A stretch of 64,000 nucleotides of DNA from Streptomyces colonosanans (GCF_001866645.1 NZ_MLYP01000039.1:1-64000); one strand, 5' to 3'. Shown: positions 51,820 to 61,389, numbered from the stretch's first letter. Numbers and translations are program-made. The notes: generated by a model not told the origin, from the sequence alone.

Positions 51820-52731
51820 TCAGGTGAGCTGAGCGGTCCTCAACAAGGTCATGACGACCACTGCGGCCAGCACCAGCGCGCACGTCCCGTACTGGACGAG
51901 GTTCCGCCGCTCGCGGGGCGCGTGAACCATCGCGTACCCCACCACGACACCGCCGACGAGTCCACCGATGTGCGCCTGCCAGGCGATGCCGCTCAGCCCG
52001 AAGGTGATGATCAGGTTGATCGCCAGCAGCGCGATGACCGGGCGCATGTCGTAGTTGAGCCGGCGCATCAGCACGGCGGTGGCGCCGAACAGGCCGAAGA
52101 TGGCACCGGAGGCGCCCAGCGAGGGCTGGTTGGGCGCGGCGATCAGATAGGTGAACGCACTGCCCGCCAGCCCGGCGGAGAAGTACAGCGCGAGATAGCG
52201 GGCGCGCCCCAGGGCCGCCTCCAGCGGGGCACCGACCCACCACAGGCTGAGCATGTTGAACAGGATGTGGATGTAGCTGCCGTGCAGGAACATCGCGGTC
52301 AGCAGCCGGTACCACTGGCCCTGCGCAATGCCCTCTATCGAGCCGAGCTGCGGAACGTAGGCGTGGCCGAGGAGTACGAACCGCTCGGTGAAGCGGTCGC
52401 CCACGGAGAGCTGGACCAGAAAGACGGCCAGATTGATGCCGATCAGCAGCTTGGTGAGCAGCCGGGGGTCGGCGGTGACGGTGCCGCCCGCGAGCGTACG
52501 GGGCCGGGAGGCGGCCGGTGAGTGGCCCGTGCCGGAGCCGCCGCGGACGCACTGCGGGCACTGGAAGCCCACTGCCGCGTCGACCATGCACTCCGGACAG
52601 ATGGGGCGCTCACAGCGGACGCAGCGGATGCCGGTCTCGCGGTCCGGGTGCCGGTAGCACGTCGGCAGTTCCCGAGCGCCGTGCGGTCCCTGGTTCTGCG
52701 GGTCCTGCGGGCTGCCTGGCGCCTGCTCCAT
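51820..52731 (-). CDS. Rhomboid family intramembrane serine protease
   Basis: A 303-residue protease. It begins with a zinc-ribbon or B-box-like domain (C-Y-R-H-P-D, C-V-R-C, C-P-E-C, C-P-Q-C; residues 25-61). Six or so membrane helices follow. The catalytic dyad is Ser208 (G-A-S-G-A-I-F-G) and His254 (W-Q-A-H-I-G-G). The structural motif H-I-L-F-N-M is kept at about 155-160. It cleaves membrane proteins within the bilayer; substrates are unknown. The zinc domain is common in actinobacterial rhomboids and may bind partners. Confidence 0.93.
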   Translation of the reverse strand: MEQAPGSPQDPQNQGPHGARELPTCYRHPDRETGIRCVRCERPICPECMVDAAVGFQCPQCVRGGSGTGHSPAASRPRTLAGGTVTADPRLLTKLLIGINLAVFLVQLSVGDRFTERFVLLGHAYVPQLGSIEGIAQGQWYRLLTAMFLHGSYIHILFNMLSLWWVGAPLEAALGRARYLALYFSAGLAGSAFTYLIAAPNQPSLGASGAIFGLFGATAVLMRRLNYDMRPVIALLAINLIITFGLSGIAWQAHIGGLVGGVVVGYAMVHAPRERRNLVQYGTCALVLAAVVVMTLLRTAQLT

Positions 52732-52827
52732 GGGGTCCTCTCACTCTCCGTACAACGGGGTGCCCCGCCCTTCCTTGTACGGATGGGCGGGGCGCTTTGT
52801 TCCCTCGTGCGGTGTGCCTCGTGAGGC

Positions 52828-53361
<534 letters not shown>

Positions 53362-53820
53362 GATCTGCCTTCCGTTGTCCTCTGTGACTCCCCGATCCTC
53401 GCATGGGACGGACCGTGCGTCGCCCGGCCACGACCCCTCGGCACACATCCGGTGGTGATCCCGTGGTGTGCACGAGGGAAGGGCGCCGGTTCCGGGTCCG
53501 CCGGTGGCCTGGTCAGGGATCCGGGGGGCGTGGAAGTCCGGTCGAGTCGTCCCGTCGCGGAGCGCGGCGCGGCGATCCGTGGCAGTGTCGTCGATAAAGG
53601 TCCTATCGCCCCGTATTCATCTGCTCTCGTACGTGATCGACCCATACGCGTCATCCCGATCGTCCCCCACCCGGATTCGGAGCGGATTTGCCCTGTGAAG
53701 ACCCCTATGACCCGGATGCCCGCTCTCGCATGCCCGGGGGCCCTACGCGGGGCATGATCCGTAAAAGGCTGAAAAGGCCGGAAAGTCGAAATACCGTACG
53801 CCACCGAGGAGGAGGAAGCC
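53362..53820. other. Intergenic stretch before the DUF5324 gene
   Basis: About 460 bp without a supported gene. The 3' end holds a purine-rich patch and GAGGAGGAGG-type ribosome site for the next gene. I see no hairpin terminator or operator. Confidence 0.5.
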
Positions 53821-54519
53821 GTGACCCGCATCGACAGCGTGCGCGCCGCGACCGGCTCGGCGAAAGACAGCGTGCTGCACGCCGCGGAAGTGGTGGCGCC
53901 CTACGCCGACACGGCCAAGGACATGGCGGCGCACTATGCGCACGAGGCACGCGTCCGCCTCGCGCCGAAGGTGTCGCAGGCCGCCGAACAGGCCCGCGTC
54001 CAATATGGCGCCTATCTCGCCCCCCGCCTGGTACAGGCCCGCACCCATGTGCCGCCCAGGGTGGATCAGGCCGCCCAGGGCGCTGCCACCTACACCCGCA
54101 CGGCTGCGCGGCAGGCGGCCGAGTACTCCCGCCCGAGGATCGAGCAGGCGGTCGCCGCCGCCGGTCCCATGCGGGAGGAGGCTGCGGCCCGCAGTGCCGC
54201 GGCGTTGGCCGCGCTGCGCGGCCAGGTCACGCCGAAGCAGATCCAGCAGCTGGTGCGCCGGCAGGAGCGGCGGGACAGGGCCTGCCGCGTCGTGAAGGGC
54301 CTGGCGGTGCTGGGCGTGCTGGTCGGCGGCGCCTTCGCCGCCTGGAAGTGGTGGGACAAGCAGGCCAATCCCGACTGGCTGGTCGAGCCGCCGGCCGCGA
54401 CCGAGGTCTCACAGAGCGACCGTCTGGCGTCGGTGGACGGCAGCGGGCCGAGCGCACTGGACCCCGAGATGCAGACGAAGCAGGCCGAGGACGAAGGGGG
54501 GAACGGCGACCGCCGCTGA
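53821..54519 (+). CDS. DUF5324 family protein
   Basis: A 232-residue Ala-rich helical protein. Residues 1-150 form repeated amphipathic helices of the apolipoprotein or late-embryogenesis kind (D-S-V-L-H-A-A-E, A-P-Y-A-D-T-A-K-D). One membrane helix lies near 163-178 (G-L-A-V-L-G-V-L-V-G-G-A-F-A-A-W). The last 50 residues are acidic. DUF5324 is an actinobacterial family of unknown function. The GTG at 53821 has GGAGGAGGA just upstream. A long hairpin terminator follows. Confidence 0.88.
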   Translation: MTRIDSVRAATGSAKDSVLHAAEVVAPYADTAKDMAAHYAHEARVRLAPKVSQAAEQARVQYGAYLAPRLVQARTHVPPRVDQAAQGAATYTRTAARQAAEYSRPRIEQAVAAAGPMREEAAARSAAALAALRGQVTPKQIQQLVRRQERRDRACRVVKGLAVLGVLVGGAFAAWKWWDKQANPDWLVEPPAATEVSQSDRLASVDGSGPSALDPEMQTKQAEDEGGNGDRR

Positions 54520-54554
54520 GCCCGTTCCCGACGCCCGGACCTGACCGGGCTCCA

Positions 54555-54603
54555 ACGACGCCGTGGGGAAGGAGACTTGACGTCTCCTTCCCCACGGCGT
54601 CGT
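54555..54603. terminator. Hairpin terminator after the DUF5324 gene
   Basis: A perfect 22-bp stem (ACGACGCCGTGGGGAAGGAG, plus AC) and its complement enclose a TTGAC loop, beginning 36 bases after the stop. It is the longest perfect stem in the window. Confidence 0.93.
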
Positions 54604-54919
54604 GTCACGTGGAACCCCGCGACCTCCCTGGAATCGGCCGCTGCCATGGGAGCGTTTACGCCTTCCCCTCTCGATGACGTTTGCAACGCATGGCATGTGC
54701 GAGTTCCATGGAGACCGCCTTTACGGAATGCATCCTTTTGCTTACGCATCCTCGGACATACCGGTCCATATGGGGTCCTTCACGCCACCCCACACCACCC
54801 CCCGGCCGCACCGGACACCTGTGCGAAGGTTGCGGCGGCCTCGGACCCGCGCGTCGTTTGCGCAAAGAATTGCAACGACTGCAAAGAATCTTGTGTGACG
54901 CGGGTCACCGCACACGAAA
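54604..54919. other. AT-richer non-coding stretch with two palindromes
   Basis: About 315 bp with lower GC. It contains TTTGCGCAAA (54857-54866) and TTGCAACGACTGCAA (54870-54884), which also form the direct repeat GCAAAGAAT (54862 and 54881). A 98-codon frame on the plus strand (54602-54898) has poor codon bias, so I do not call it. Confidence 0.5.
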
Positions 54920-54954
54920 GACCGGTCAGCCGCCACGAGGGCACCTGACCGGTC
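54920..54954 (-). terminator. Hairpin terminator after tRNA-Ala
   Basis: A perfect 10-bp stem, GACCGGTCAG and CTGACCGGTC, with a 15-base loop. It lies eight bases beyond the tRNA 3' end on the minus strand. Confidence 0.75.
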
Positions 54955-54961
54955 CGGGTTG

Positions 54962-55034
54962 TGGAGCCTAGGGGAGTCGAACCCCTGACATCTGCCATGC
55001 AAAGACAGCGCTCTACCAACTGAGCTAAGGCCCC
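54962..55034 (-). tRNA. tRNA-Ala (anticodon TGC)
   Basis: A 73-nt tRNA with acceptor stem GGGGCCT/AGGCTCC and discriminator A. The anticodon loop is TTTGCAT, and the T arm is AGGGGTTCGACTCCCCT. The D arm is GCTCAGTTGGTAGAGC. CCA is not encoded. It pairs with tRNA-Ile 2.8 kb away, near gyrA, as in many actinobacteria. Confidence 0.97.
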
Positions 55035-55214
55035 GGAGGAGATGCGTCCGGCCGACGCGGAAGCGAGCCGCCGGGCGCTGCCGACCAGCGTACCGGGTCA
55101 CCCCCGGGATCTCACAAAAAGAGGGGGGTCCCCGTGAACAACCACGCTCCGTAAGATGCTCGTCGTGGTTCGCTACAGCGAACCCGGTATTTGGGGAAGC
55201 GATGGGGAGACGCA

Positions 55215-55763
55215 ATGGACGCCGCACAGCAGGAAGCCACCGCACGGGCGCGGGAGCTGCAGCGGAACTGGTACGGGGAGCCGTTGGGGGTGCTCTTCCG
55301 TAAGCTCATCGACGATCTCGGTCTCAACCAGGCCCGTCTTGCCGGTGTGCTGGGACTGTCCGCTCCGATGCTGTCGCAGCTGATGAGCGGTCAGCGTGCC
55401 AAGATCGGCAACCCCGCGGTGGTCCAGCGGGTACAACTGCTGCAGGAGCTGGCGGGGCAGGTCGCGGACGGCAGTGTGAGCGCCGCCGAGGCGACCGAGC
55501 GGATGGACGAGATCAAAAAGTCGCAGGGGGGCTCCGTGCTCAACAACACCACGCATTCGACGCACAGTTCGGGCGCTCCCACGGTCAAGCGGGTGGTCCG
55601 CGAGATCCAGTCGCTGCTGCGCTCGGTGGCGGCGGCCGGGGACATCATCGAGGCGGCGGACTCCCTCGCCCCGACCCATCCGGAACTGGCGGAGTTCCTC
55701 CGGGTGTACGGCGCAGGCCGCACCTCCGACGCGGTCACCCACTACCAGTCCCATCAGAGCTGA
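55215..55763 (+). CDS. Helix-turn-helix DNA-binding protein
   Basis: A 182-residue protein. The N-terminal half has an XRE-like helix-turn-helix (L-G-L-N-Q-A-R-L-A-G-V-L-G-L-S-A-P-M-L-S). The middle contains a Ser/Thr-rich linker, and the C-terminal third is helical (E-I-Q-S-L-L-R-S-V-A-A-A-G-D). It is probably a regulator, but its targets are unknown. The ATG at 55215 has GGGGAG six bases upstream. It matches the conserved DNA-binding protein at this position in S. coelicolor, by memory. Confidence 0.85.
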   Translation: MDAAQQEATARARELQRNWYGEPLGVLFRKLIDDLGLNQARLAGVLGLSAPMLSQLMSGQRAKIGNPAVVQRVQLLQELAGQVADGSVSAAEATERMDEIKKSQGGSVLNNTTHSTHSSGAPTVKRVVREIQSLLRSVAAAGDIIEAADSLAPTHPELAEFLRVYGAGRTSDAVTHYQSHQS

Positions 55764-56135
55764 TCGTTCCGGCGTCCCGACCGTCGGCGACTGTCTCACC
55801 GAGGGTCGCACGGCACCCCTGTGGCCGTCGTGAAAGGTCGTGGCGACGCTGTTGCAGCCCGAGGCCCGGCCGCGCGGTTCCGCGCCGCCACAAAGGCGCG
55901 CAGGGCGCTTGCCGCGGCCGCGGAGCGGCCTCCTGCGCCGCCCACCGCGGCCATGGCCCTGACCCATCCCGCTCCGACGGCCGGCACGGCGCCGGCGGGG
56001 CCCACGGAGGCGGGAGGCAGGGCGCCGGGCGCGGCCGGCGGTGTTCCTGACGGAAGGGGGCGACACCGCCCTCCGGCCGGAACCCGGAGCGGGCGATCCT
56101 CCCGCGAGTGCGCCCTATGCCACCGGGACAACACA
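55764..56135. other. Intergenic stretch, no supported gene
   Basis: Frames on both strands stay open because of extreme GC, but none has a ribosome site with consistent codon bias. It is probably non-coding. Confidence 0.5.
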
Positions 56136-56165
56136 AGGCCCCGACCGCAGCGGCGGTCGGGGCCT
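56136..56165 (-). terminator. Hairpin terminator after DLW-39
   Basis: AGGCCCCGACCGC pairs perfectly with GCGGTCGGGGCCT (56153-56165) around the loop AGCG. It lies 35 bases past the DLW-39 stop on the minus strand. Confidence 0.88.
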
Positions 56166-56200
56166 GCTCTGAACCAGTTGTCTGTGGCGTCTGTCGGAAC

Positions 56201-56329
56201 TCACGAACCCGTGGGCACGGAGTCAGTCGCCTCCGTCCACAGATCCTGCTCGGCGCGATCCGCCTGGATCTGGCGGTACACGAGGAGCCCGCCGATGGCG
56301 GCCAGTGCGACCAGGAGAAGCTTCTTCAC
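56201..56329 (-). CDS. DLW-39 family small membrane protein
   Basis: A 42-residue protein with the start M-K-K-L-L-L-V-A-L-A-A-I-G-G-L-L-V-Y-R-Q, so one membrane helix. It then has the family-defining A-E-Q-D-L-W-T-E-A-T-D. Function is unknown; it is conserved next to gyrA in actinobacteria. The GTG at 56329 has GACGAGG seven bases upstream. A 20-bp palindrome and a -10 motif (TATAGT) lie about 50 bases upstream. Confidence 0.9.
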   Translation of the reverse strand: MKKLLLVALAAIGGLLVYRQIQADRAEQDLWTEATDSVPTGS

Positions 56330-56383
56330 CGCGCGACCTCGTCTTTCCTTGACGTAGAGGACCTCTGTCGCCCGACTATACAC

Positions 56384-56403
56384 ACCGATCGATATCGATC
56401 GGT
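56384..56403. promoter_or_regulatory. 20-bp perfect palindrome upstream of DLW-39
   Basis: ACCGATCGATATCGATCGGT is a perfect palindrome. On the minus strand it is followed at once by GTGTGTATAGTCGG, whose TATAGT fits a -10. The palindrome would thus cover the -35/spacer region, a typical repressor site. Regulator unknown. Confidence 0.7.
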
Positions 56404-56493
56404 GACCTGCATCTGCTCCTCAACTCCGGCCTGGCACAGCGCATTACGGCGCACGACGACCAGAAGATGCCGCCTCGATCTCCAGGTGGTCCC

Positions 56494-56512
56494 ACATCAC
56501 AGACTGTGATGT
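56494..56512. promoter_or_regulatory. 19-bp palindrome resembling a Crp-type site
   Basis: ACATCACAGACTGTGATGT is symmetric about its central A. TCACA and TGTGA half-sites are present, but with a three-base gap instead of the six-base gap usual for Crp. It lies 167 bases before the small secreted protein gene. Confidence 0.55.
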
Positions 56513-56678
56513 TCGCCGCTCTCCCCTGCTTTTCCTGAGTTTTCCGGCGCTCTTACGCCCATCCGAGTGGTGTTCATCCGAAGATCAATGCGCCACGGGC
56601 GTCGGTCCACCACATCACAGCCCACATACACATCATGAGCAAAGTACGCAAATCGTCCGTACCCGAAAGTGAGGGGCC

Positions 56679-57047
56679 ATGGCCGCGAACAAGGTCATGA
56701 AGCTGTGGACCGCCATCGTCACCGCCTTCCTTGCACTGTGCACCGCGCTCGGACTCGTCACCACGACCGCTGCGGCGGCCGTACCCCAGCCCGAGTCGGC
56801 TCGCAACAGCAGCACGCGCCTGACGCCGCCGAAGCCGAAGCCGGTGCACCGCAGAGCGGCCCGCGAACGGGCCCTGCCCCCCACGATGAAGCAACGCATC
56901 CGCGCGGAGGCCCACAACGCCTCCCCGAGCTGCCGCCACCGCCCACGCACGGACACCGCCGCAGCCGACCCACTCACCCCCTCGGTCCCCAGGCCCCGCA
57001 CCGAACCCGTCATCCCTTTCAAGCGGACCCCGCGCTTCCAGCCCTGA
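56679..57047 (+). CDS. Small secreted basic protein (DUF6344-like)
   Basis: A 122-residue protein beginning M-A-A-N-K-V-M-K-L-W-T, then the hydrophobic core I-V-T-A-F-L-A-L-C-T-A-L-G-L-V and an A-A-A cleavage site near residue 34. The mature part is basic and rich in Pro and Arg. The family name is recalled and uncertain. GAGGGG lies four bases before the ATG. A strong hairpin follows. Confidence 0.75.
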   Translation: MAANKVMKLWTAIVTAFLALCTALGLVTTTAAAAVPQPESARNSSTRLTPPKPKPVHRRAARERALPPTMKQRIRAEAHNASPSCRHRPRTDTAAADPLTPSVPRPRTEPVIPFKRTPRFQP

Positions 57048-57124
57048 CCCGGCCCCCCGCTCCCCCCACCCGGGGGACCCGCAATACTCCACCGGCGAAC
57101 TTGCGTACCAAGCCCCGCACGGCG

Positions 57125-57156
57125 AACGGCCCGGCACCTCAAGGTGCCGGGCCGTT
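57125..57156. terminator. Hairpin terminator after the small secreted protein
   Basis: AACGGCCCGGCACCT pairs with AGGTGCCGGGCCGTT around a CA loop, a 14-15-bp perfect stem. It lies about 80 bases after the stop. Confidence 0.9.
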
Positions 57157-57297
57157 GATGTTGGACTTGGCCCGTGTCACCAGCACGTCGAGGACATCCG
57201 CGACAGCCGCGGCCATACCGTCGCGTCGAGCCCGGACCGCGTTGCGCGCGGCGCCGGGGCTCCGCCGCGTGCGCCGTTCGCTGATCGCCTGTCGTGG

Positions 57298-57474
57298 TTA
57301 TGCGGTCCCAGTGTCGTCCGCCCTCTCACCCTCCGCCTGGGACGGCTCGGTCCTGGGAACGTCCGGGTGCTGCTCCATGGCCGTACGCTCGGCTGGTTCG
57401 TCGCGCTCGCCTTCGGCCTGGGAGGGGGTGTGAGAGTACAGCCCGGCGTCGTAATCCGAGGCTCCGGTTTTCAT
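57298..57474 (-). CDS. Small disordered acidic protein (58 aa)
   Basis: A 58-residue hydrophilic protein with no helix or motif known to me. It has an internal repeat, P-S-Q-A-E-G-E-R, twice. It begins M-K-T-G-A-S-D-Y-D-A-G-L-Y-S. The ATG at 57474 is preceded by GGGAGG at six bases; GTG 57498 is also possible with GGAGGAG upstream. Two candidate ribosome sites support its being translated. Function is unknown. Confidence 0.6.
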   Translation of the reverse strand: MKTGASDYDAGLYSHTPSQAEGERDEPAERTAMEQHPDVPRTEPSQAEGERADDTGTA

Positions 57475-57692
57475 GGTGGGCCTCCCTTGGTCACTCACCT
57501 CTCATGCTCCTCCCTGGACGGCAGCAGAGCGAGAGCAGCCGGCTCTGCGCCGCGCCCATCAAGCCGGGGCCGTACTCGGTGACCTGAAGTTCGGCTGGGG
57601 CGAGGTGCCGGCGAGAGACGGTCACGGCGCGGCGTCACCTCGTATGAACCACCTCACCGAGGCAGCCCGCACCCCACCCCAGCCCGAAACGC

Positions 57693-57729
57693 AGAGCGGG
57701 CGCCTCCCACCTGGGGAGACGCCCGCTCT
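57693..57729 (-). terminator. Hairpin terminator after tRNA-Ile
   Basis: AGAGCGGGCG pairs with CGCCCGCTCT, and CTCCC with GGGAG inside. It begins 17 bases past the tRNA 3' end on the minus strand. Confidence 0.85.
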
Positions 57730-57745
57730 TTGCGATCTTCATCTG

Positions 57746-57819
57746 TGGGGCTAACAGGATTTGAACCTGTGGCCTCATCCTTATCAGGGATGCGCTCTAA
57801 CCAACTGAGCTATAGCCCC
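57746..57819 (-). tRNA. tRNA-Ile (anticodon GAT)
   Basis: A 74-nt tRNA with acceptor stem GGGGCTA/TAGCCCC, discriminator A and D arm GCTCAGTTGGTTAGAGC. The anticodon loop is CTGATAA and the T arm ACAGGTTCAAATCCTGT. CCA is not encoded. Confidence 0.97.
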
Positions 57820-57957
57820 GCCGCGCTTTGCGGTGTGTCCCGCGCGCTGACTCCTGAAGATTAGCGCACGACGTGGGAAGTCCCAAAATCGATAGCCGGA
57901 GCCGGGCTACGGCCGCCCGGACATGAGTGGAGCGCACCCCTGACCGGGATGCGCTCT

Positions 57958-57982
57958 CAGGCCCGACGTCGCTTCGGGCCTG
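57958..57982 (-). terminator. Hairpin terminator after DUF3566
   Basis: CAGGCCCGA pairs with TCGGGCCTG around the loop CGTCGCT, 25 bases past the stop on the minus strand. Confidence 0.8.
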
Positions 57983-58006
57983 CGTCCGGAGGACGCCGGC
58001 GGGCGG

Positions 58007-58729
58007 CTACTCGTCCTCCGCCAAGGTCAGCTCGACACCGCCCACGAAGCCCGCCGAGATGTTGTAGATGAACGCACCGAGCGTCGCGAGAGCAGTGGCC
58101 AGGACGACGTCAATGACCGCGATGATCGTCGTGAAGGTCAGGACGCGCGGCAGGGACAGGAACGACTGGAGGTCGAAGCCGTTCGAGCCGTTCGCGTCGT
58201 TCGAGCCGGTGGCCTCCGAGATCGTGCCGCCGACCGTCGAGAAGACGCCCATCGCGTCCATGACCATCCACAGCACCGCCGACGCCACGATCGTGCAGAT
58301 GCCGAGGGCTATGGAGAGCAGGAAGCTGACCTTCATCACCGACCACGGGTCGGCCTTCGCCACCCTCAGGCGAGCCTTGCGGGTGCGGGGTGTGGTGCGC
58401 GCGCCGGTCCGCGGACGGCGCACGGCCCCCGTCGGCGGCTTCGCCTGGTAGGCCTGCGGCGGATGGTATGGCCCCGCGGGTTGCGGCTGGCGCTCCCCCG
58501 GCAGCGGGGAGGCGGGCGACGTGTCACCCGCCGGGGCCGCTGCCGGCTGTGCGCCGGGGGCGGCCGAGCCCGCTCCAGCCGCATACTGGGTCTGCGGGCC
58601 TCGGTTCTCCGTCACAGTTCCCCCCTGGGATCCATGAAAGCCATAGGAGTTCGTCGAGTCCGTGACGAAGCCACGGCCGCCGCCGTCCGTGTCCCTACCG
58701 GTCGATCCGGCGCCCGTGGCTCCGCTCAC
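58007..58729 (-). CDS. DUF3566 domain membrane protein
   Basis: A 240-residue protein. The first 110 residues are disordered and rich in Gly, Pro, Gln and Ala. Then come basic residues and the DUF3566 domain with two membrane helices (F-L-L-S-I-A-L-G-I-C-T-I-V-A-S-A-V and T-I-I-A-V-I-D-V-V-L-A-T-A-L-A-T). It is always found next to gyrA in actinobacteria (Rv0007 type), which suggests a link to the cell pole or division, but the activity is unknown. The GTG at 58729 lies 19 bases after the gyrA stop and is likely in the same operon. Confidence 0.93.
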   Translation of the reverse strand: MSGATGAGSTGRDTDGGGRGFVTDSTNSYGFHGSQGGTVTENRGPQTQYAAGAGSAAPGAQPAAAPAGDTSPASPLPGERQPQPAGPYHPPQAYQAKPPTGAVRRPRTGARTTPRTRKARLRVAKADPWSVMKVSFLLSIALGICTIVASAVLWMVMDAMGVFSTVGGTISEATGSNDANGSNGFDLQSFLSLPRVLTFTTIIAVIDVVLATALATLGAFIYNISAGFVGGVELTLAEDE

Positions 58730-58748
58730 GCTGACTCACTTCCTCGTG

Positions 58749-61346
58749 CTACTCGGCCGAGGGCGCCTCACCCTCGTCCGTGCCGGTGCTCGCGGCACCT
58801 TCGGCGGTCTCGTCCACGGCCTCGTCGCCGTCGACTTCCTCCGCCTCGCGTCCCGCCTCGGCGTTACGAGCGATGCCGACCACGGCATCGCGCTTGCCCA
58901 GGTTGATCAGTTGGACGCCCATGGTGTCACGGCCCGTCTCCCTGACCTCACTGACTCGTGTACGAATCACACCGCCTGACAATGTGATGGCGAGGATCTC
59001 GTCGCTCTCCTCGACCACCAGCGCGCCGACGAGTGAGCCGCGGTCCTCGACGATCTTGGCAGCCTTGATTCCGAGGCCGCCGCGACCCTGGACGCGGTAC
59101 TCGTCAACGGCGGTCCGCTTCGCGTACCCACCGTCGGTGGCAGTGAACACGAACGTACCCGGTCGGACAACATTCATCGAGAGAAGCTCGTCGCTCTCGC
59201 GGAAGCTCATCCCCTTCACACCCGAGGTGGCGCGGCCCATCGGGCGCAGGGACTCGTCGGTCGCGGTGAACCGGATCGACTGTGCCTTCTTGCTGATCAG
59301 GAGCAGATCGTCCTCCGAGGAGACCAACTCGGCGCCGATCAGTTCGTCGTCCGAACCGTCCGGCATCTCCCGGAGGTTGATCGCAATGACGCCGCCGGAG
59401 CGCGGCGAATCGTAATCCTTCAGAGGCGTCTTCTTGACCAAACCGCCCTTGGTGGCGAGCACCAGGTACGGCGCGGCCTCGTAGTCGCGGATCGCGAGGA
59501 TCTGGGCGATCGACTCCTCCGGCTGGAAGGCGAGCAGGTTCGCGACGTGCTGACCACGCGCGTCCCGGCCGGCGTCGGGCAGCTCGTAGGCCTTCGCCCG
59601 GTAGACGCGGCCCTTGTTGGTGAAGAACAGCAGCCAGTGGTGCGTCGTGGACACGAAGAAGTGGTCGACGATGTCGTCTTCCTTGAGCTTCGTGCCGCGC
59701 ACGCCCTTGCCGCCGCGCTTCTGGGCACGGTAGTCGTCGGTCTTGGTGCGCTTGATGTAGCCGCCCCGGGTGACCGTGACGACGATGTCCTCCTCAGCAA
59801 TGAGGTCCTCGATGGACATGTCGCCCTCGAAGGGCACCAGCTTGCTGCGGCGGTCGTCACCGTACTTCTCGACGATCGCGGTCAGTTCCTCGCTGATGAT
59901 GCCGCGCTGGCGGATCGGCGAGGCGAGGATCGCGTTGTACTCGGTGATCTTCGCCTGGAGTTCGTCGTGCTCCTGGACGATCTTCTGGCGCTCCAGGGCG
60001 GCCAGGCGACGCAGCTGCATCTCGAGGATGGCGTTCGCCTGGATCTCGTCGATCTCCAGGAGGCTCATCAGGCCGTCGCGCGCGATCTCGACGGTGTCGC
60101 TGCGCCGGATCAGCGCGATGACCTCGTCGATGGCGTCCAGGGCCTTCAGCAGGCCGCGCAGGATGTGGGCGCGCTCCTCGGCCTTGCGCAGCCTGAAGCG
60201 CGTGCGGCGGACGACGACCTCGATCTGGTGCGTGACCCAGTGACGGATGAACGCGTCCAGGGAGAGGGTGCGCGGCACACCGTCGACGAGCGCCAGCATG
60301 TTGGCGCCGAAGTTCGTCTGCAGGTCGGTGTGCTTGTAGAGGTTGTTCAGGACGACCTTGGCGACCGCGTCCCTCTTGAGCACGATGACCAGGCGCTGAC
60401 CGGTGCGGGACGACGTCTCGTCGCGGACGTCCGCGATGCCGCCGATCCTGCCGTCCTTCACCAGGTCGGCGATCTTCTGCGCAAGGTTGTCGGGATTGAC
60501 CTGGTACGGCAGCTCGGTGACCACCAGGCACTGGCGGTTCTGGATCTCCTCGACCTCGACGACCGCGCGCATGGTGATCGAGCCGCGGCCGGTGCGGTAG
60601 GCCTCCTCGATGCCCTTGCGGCCCACGACCAGTGCGCCCGTCGGGAAGTCGGGGCCCTTGATGCGCTCGATGAGGGCGTCCAGCAGCTCCTCGTGCGAGG
60701 CTTCCGGGTGCTCCAGGTACCACTGGGCGCCGGCCGCGACCTCACGGAGGTTGTGCGGAGGGATGTTGGTCGCCATGCCGACCGCGATACCGGCCGAACC
60801 GTTGATCAGCAGGTTGGGGAAGCGGGACGGCAGGACCGTCGGCTCCTGGGAGCGACCGTCGTAGTTGTCCGTGAAGTCGACGGTCTCCTCGTCGATGTCG
60901 CGGACCATCTCCATGGACAGCGGCGCCATCTTGCACTCGGTGTAGCGCATGGCGGCGGCGGGGTCGTTGCCCGGGGAGCCGAAGTTGCCGTTGGAGTCCA
61001 CCAGCGGCATCCGCATCGACCACGGCTGCGCGAGGCGGACCAGCGCGTCGTAGATCGAGGAGTCGCCGTGCGGGTGGTAGTTGCCCATGACGTCGCCGAC
61101 GACGCGGGCGCACTTGTAGAAGCCCTTCTCGGGCCGGTAACCGCCGTCGTACATCGCGTACAGGACACGGCGGTGCACGGGCTTGAGACCGTCCCGTACG
61201 TCGGGCAGCGCACGCGAGACGATGACGGACATCGCGTAGTCGAGGTACGAGCGCTGCATCTCCGTCTCGAGCCCGACGGGCTCGATGCGGACGGTGGTCT
61301 CGCCGCCCTCTTCTTCAGGGGTGGTCGGAGTGTTCTCGTCGGCCAT
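58749..61346 (-). CDS. gyrA: DNA gyrase subunit A
   Basis: An 865-residue gyrase A subunit that cuts and rejoins DNA to introduce negative supercoils. The catalytic Tyr135 is in A-A-M-R-Y-T-E-C. The quinolone-resistance region is wild-type in form: [10 protein letters not shown], with Ser96 and Asp100 equivalent to E. coli Ser83 and Asp87. The C-terminal domain has six blades, and the GyrA box is Q-K-R-G-G-K-G. The acidic tail (E-V-D-G-D-E-A-V-D) is usual in streptomycetes. It follows gyrB by 43 bases. Confidence 0.98.
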   Translation of the reverse strand: MADENTPTTPEEEGGETTVRIEPVGLETEMQRSYLDYAMSVIVSRALPDVRDGLKPVHRRVLYAMYDGGYRPEKGFYKCARVVGDVMGNYHPHGDSSIYDALVRLAQPWSMRMPLVDSNGNFGSPGNDPAAAMRYTECKMAPLSMEMVRDIDEETVDFTDNYDGRSQEPTVLPSRFPNLLINGSAGIAVGMATNIPPHNLREVAAGAQWYLEHPEASHEELLDALIERIKGPDFPTGALVVGRKGIEEAYRTGRGSITMRAVVEVEEIQNRQCLVVTELPYQVNPDNLAQKIADLVKDGRIGGIADVRDETSSRTGQRLVIVLKRDAVAKVVLNNLYKHTDLQTNFGANMLALVDGVPRTLSLDAFIRHWVTHQIEVVVRRTRFRLRKAEERAHILRGLLKALDAIDEVIALIRRSDTVEIARDGLMSLLEIDEIQANAILEMQLRRLAALERQKIVQEHDELQAKITEYNAILASPIRQRGIISEELTAIVEKYGDDRRSKLVPFEGDMSIEDLIAEEDIVVTVTRGGYIKRTKTDDYRAQKRGGKGVRGTKLKEDDIVDHFFVSTTHHWLLFFTNKGRVYRAKAYELPDAGRDARGQHVANLLAFQPEESIAQILAIRDYEAAPYLVLATKGGLVKKTPLKDYDSPRSGGVIAINLREMPDGSDDELIGAELVSSEDDLLLISKKAQSIRFTATDESLRPMGRATSGVKGMSFRESDELLSMNVVRPGTFVFTATDGGYAKRTAVDEYRVQGRGGLGIKAAKIVEDRGSLVGALVVEESDEILAITLSGGVIRTRVSEVRETGRDTMGVQLINLGKRDAVVGIARNAEAGREAEEVDGDEAVDETAEGAASTGTDEGEAPSAE

Positions 61347-61389
61347 TGCTGGTGAAGATCCTTCCTGGTGCGGTCAGCTGAGACCGACG

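Larger units (their letters stand above)
56330..56678. other. Divergent promoter region of DLW-39 and a secreted protein
   Basis: About 350 bp with unusually dense operator-like DNA: the palindromes at 56384-56403 and 56494-56512. I see no further gene. Confidence 0.5.

Noticed and set aside
54601..54614. Parts resembling a second parS (GTGTCACGTGGAAC)
   Set aside because: It has two mismatches to the consensus and lies against a terminator stem. I do not call it.
54602..54898. 98-codon plus-strand frame in an AT-richer gap
   Set aside because: Codon third positions are not GC-biased, and there is no ribosome site. The terminator stem overlaps its first bases.
55764..56135. Several open frames in a GC-rich gap
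   Set aside because: Frames overlap on both strands, none with a start site or conserved features.
57136..57300. Minus-strand frame ending D-V-L-V-T-R-A-K-S-N-I-N-G-P-A-P
   Set aside because: It looks protein-like at the end but has no start codon, and its stop lies in a hairpin terminator. It may be a relic, but the evidence is too thin.
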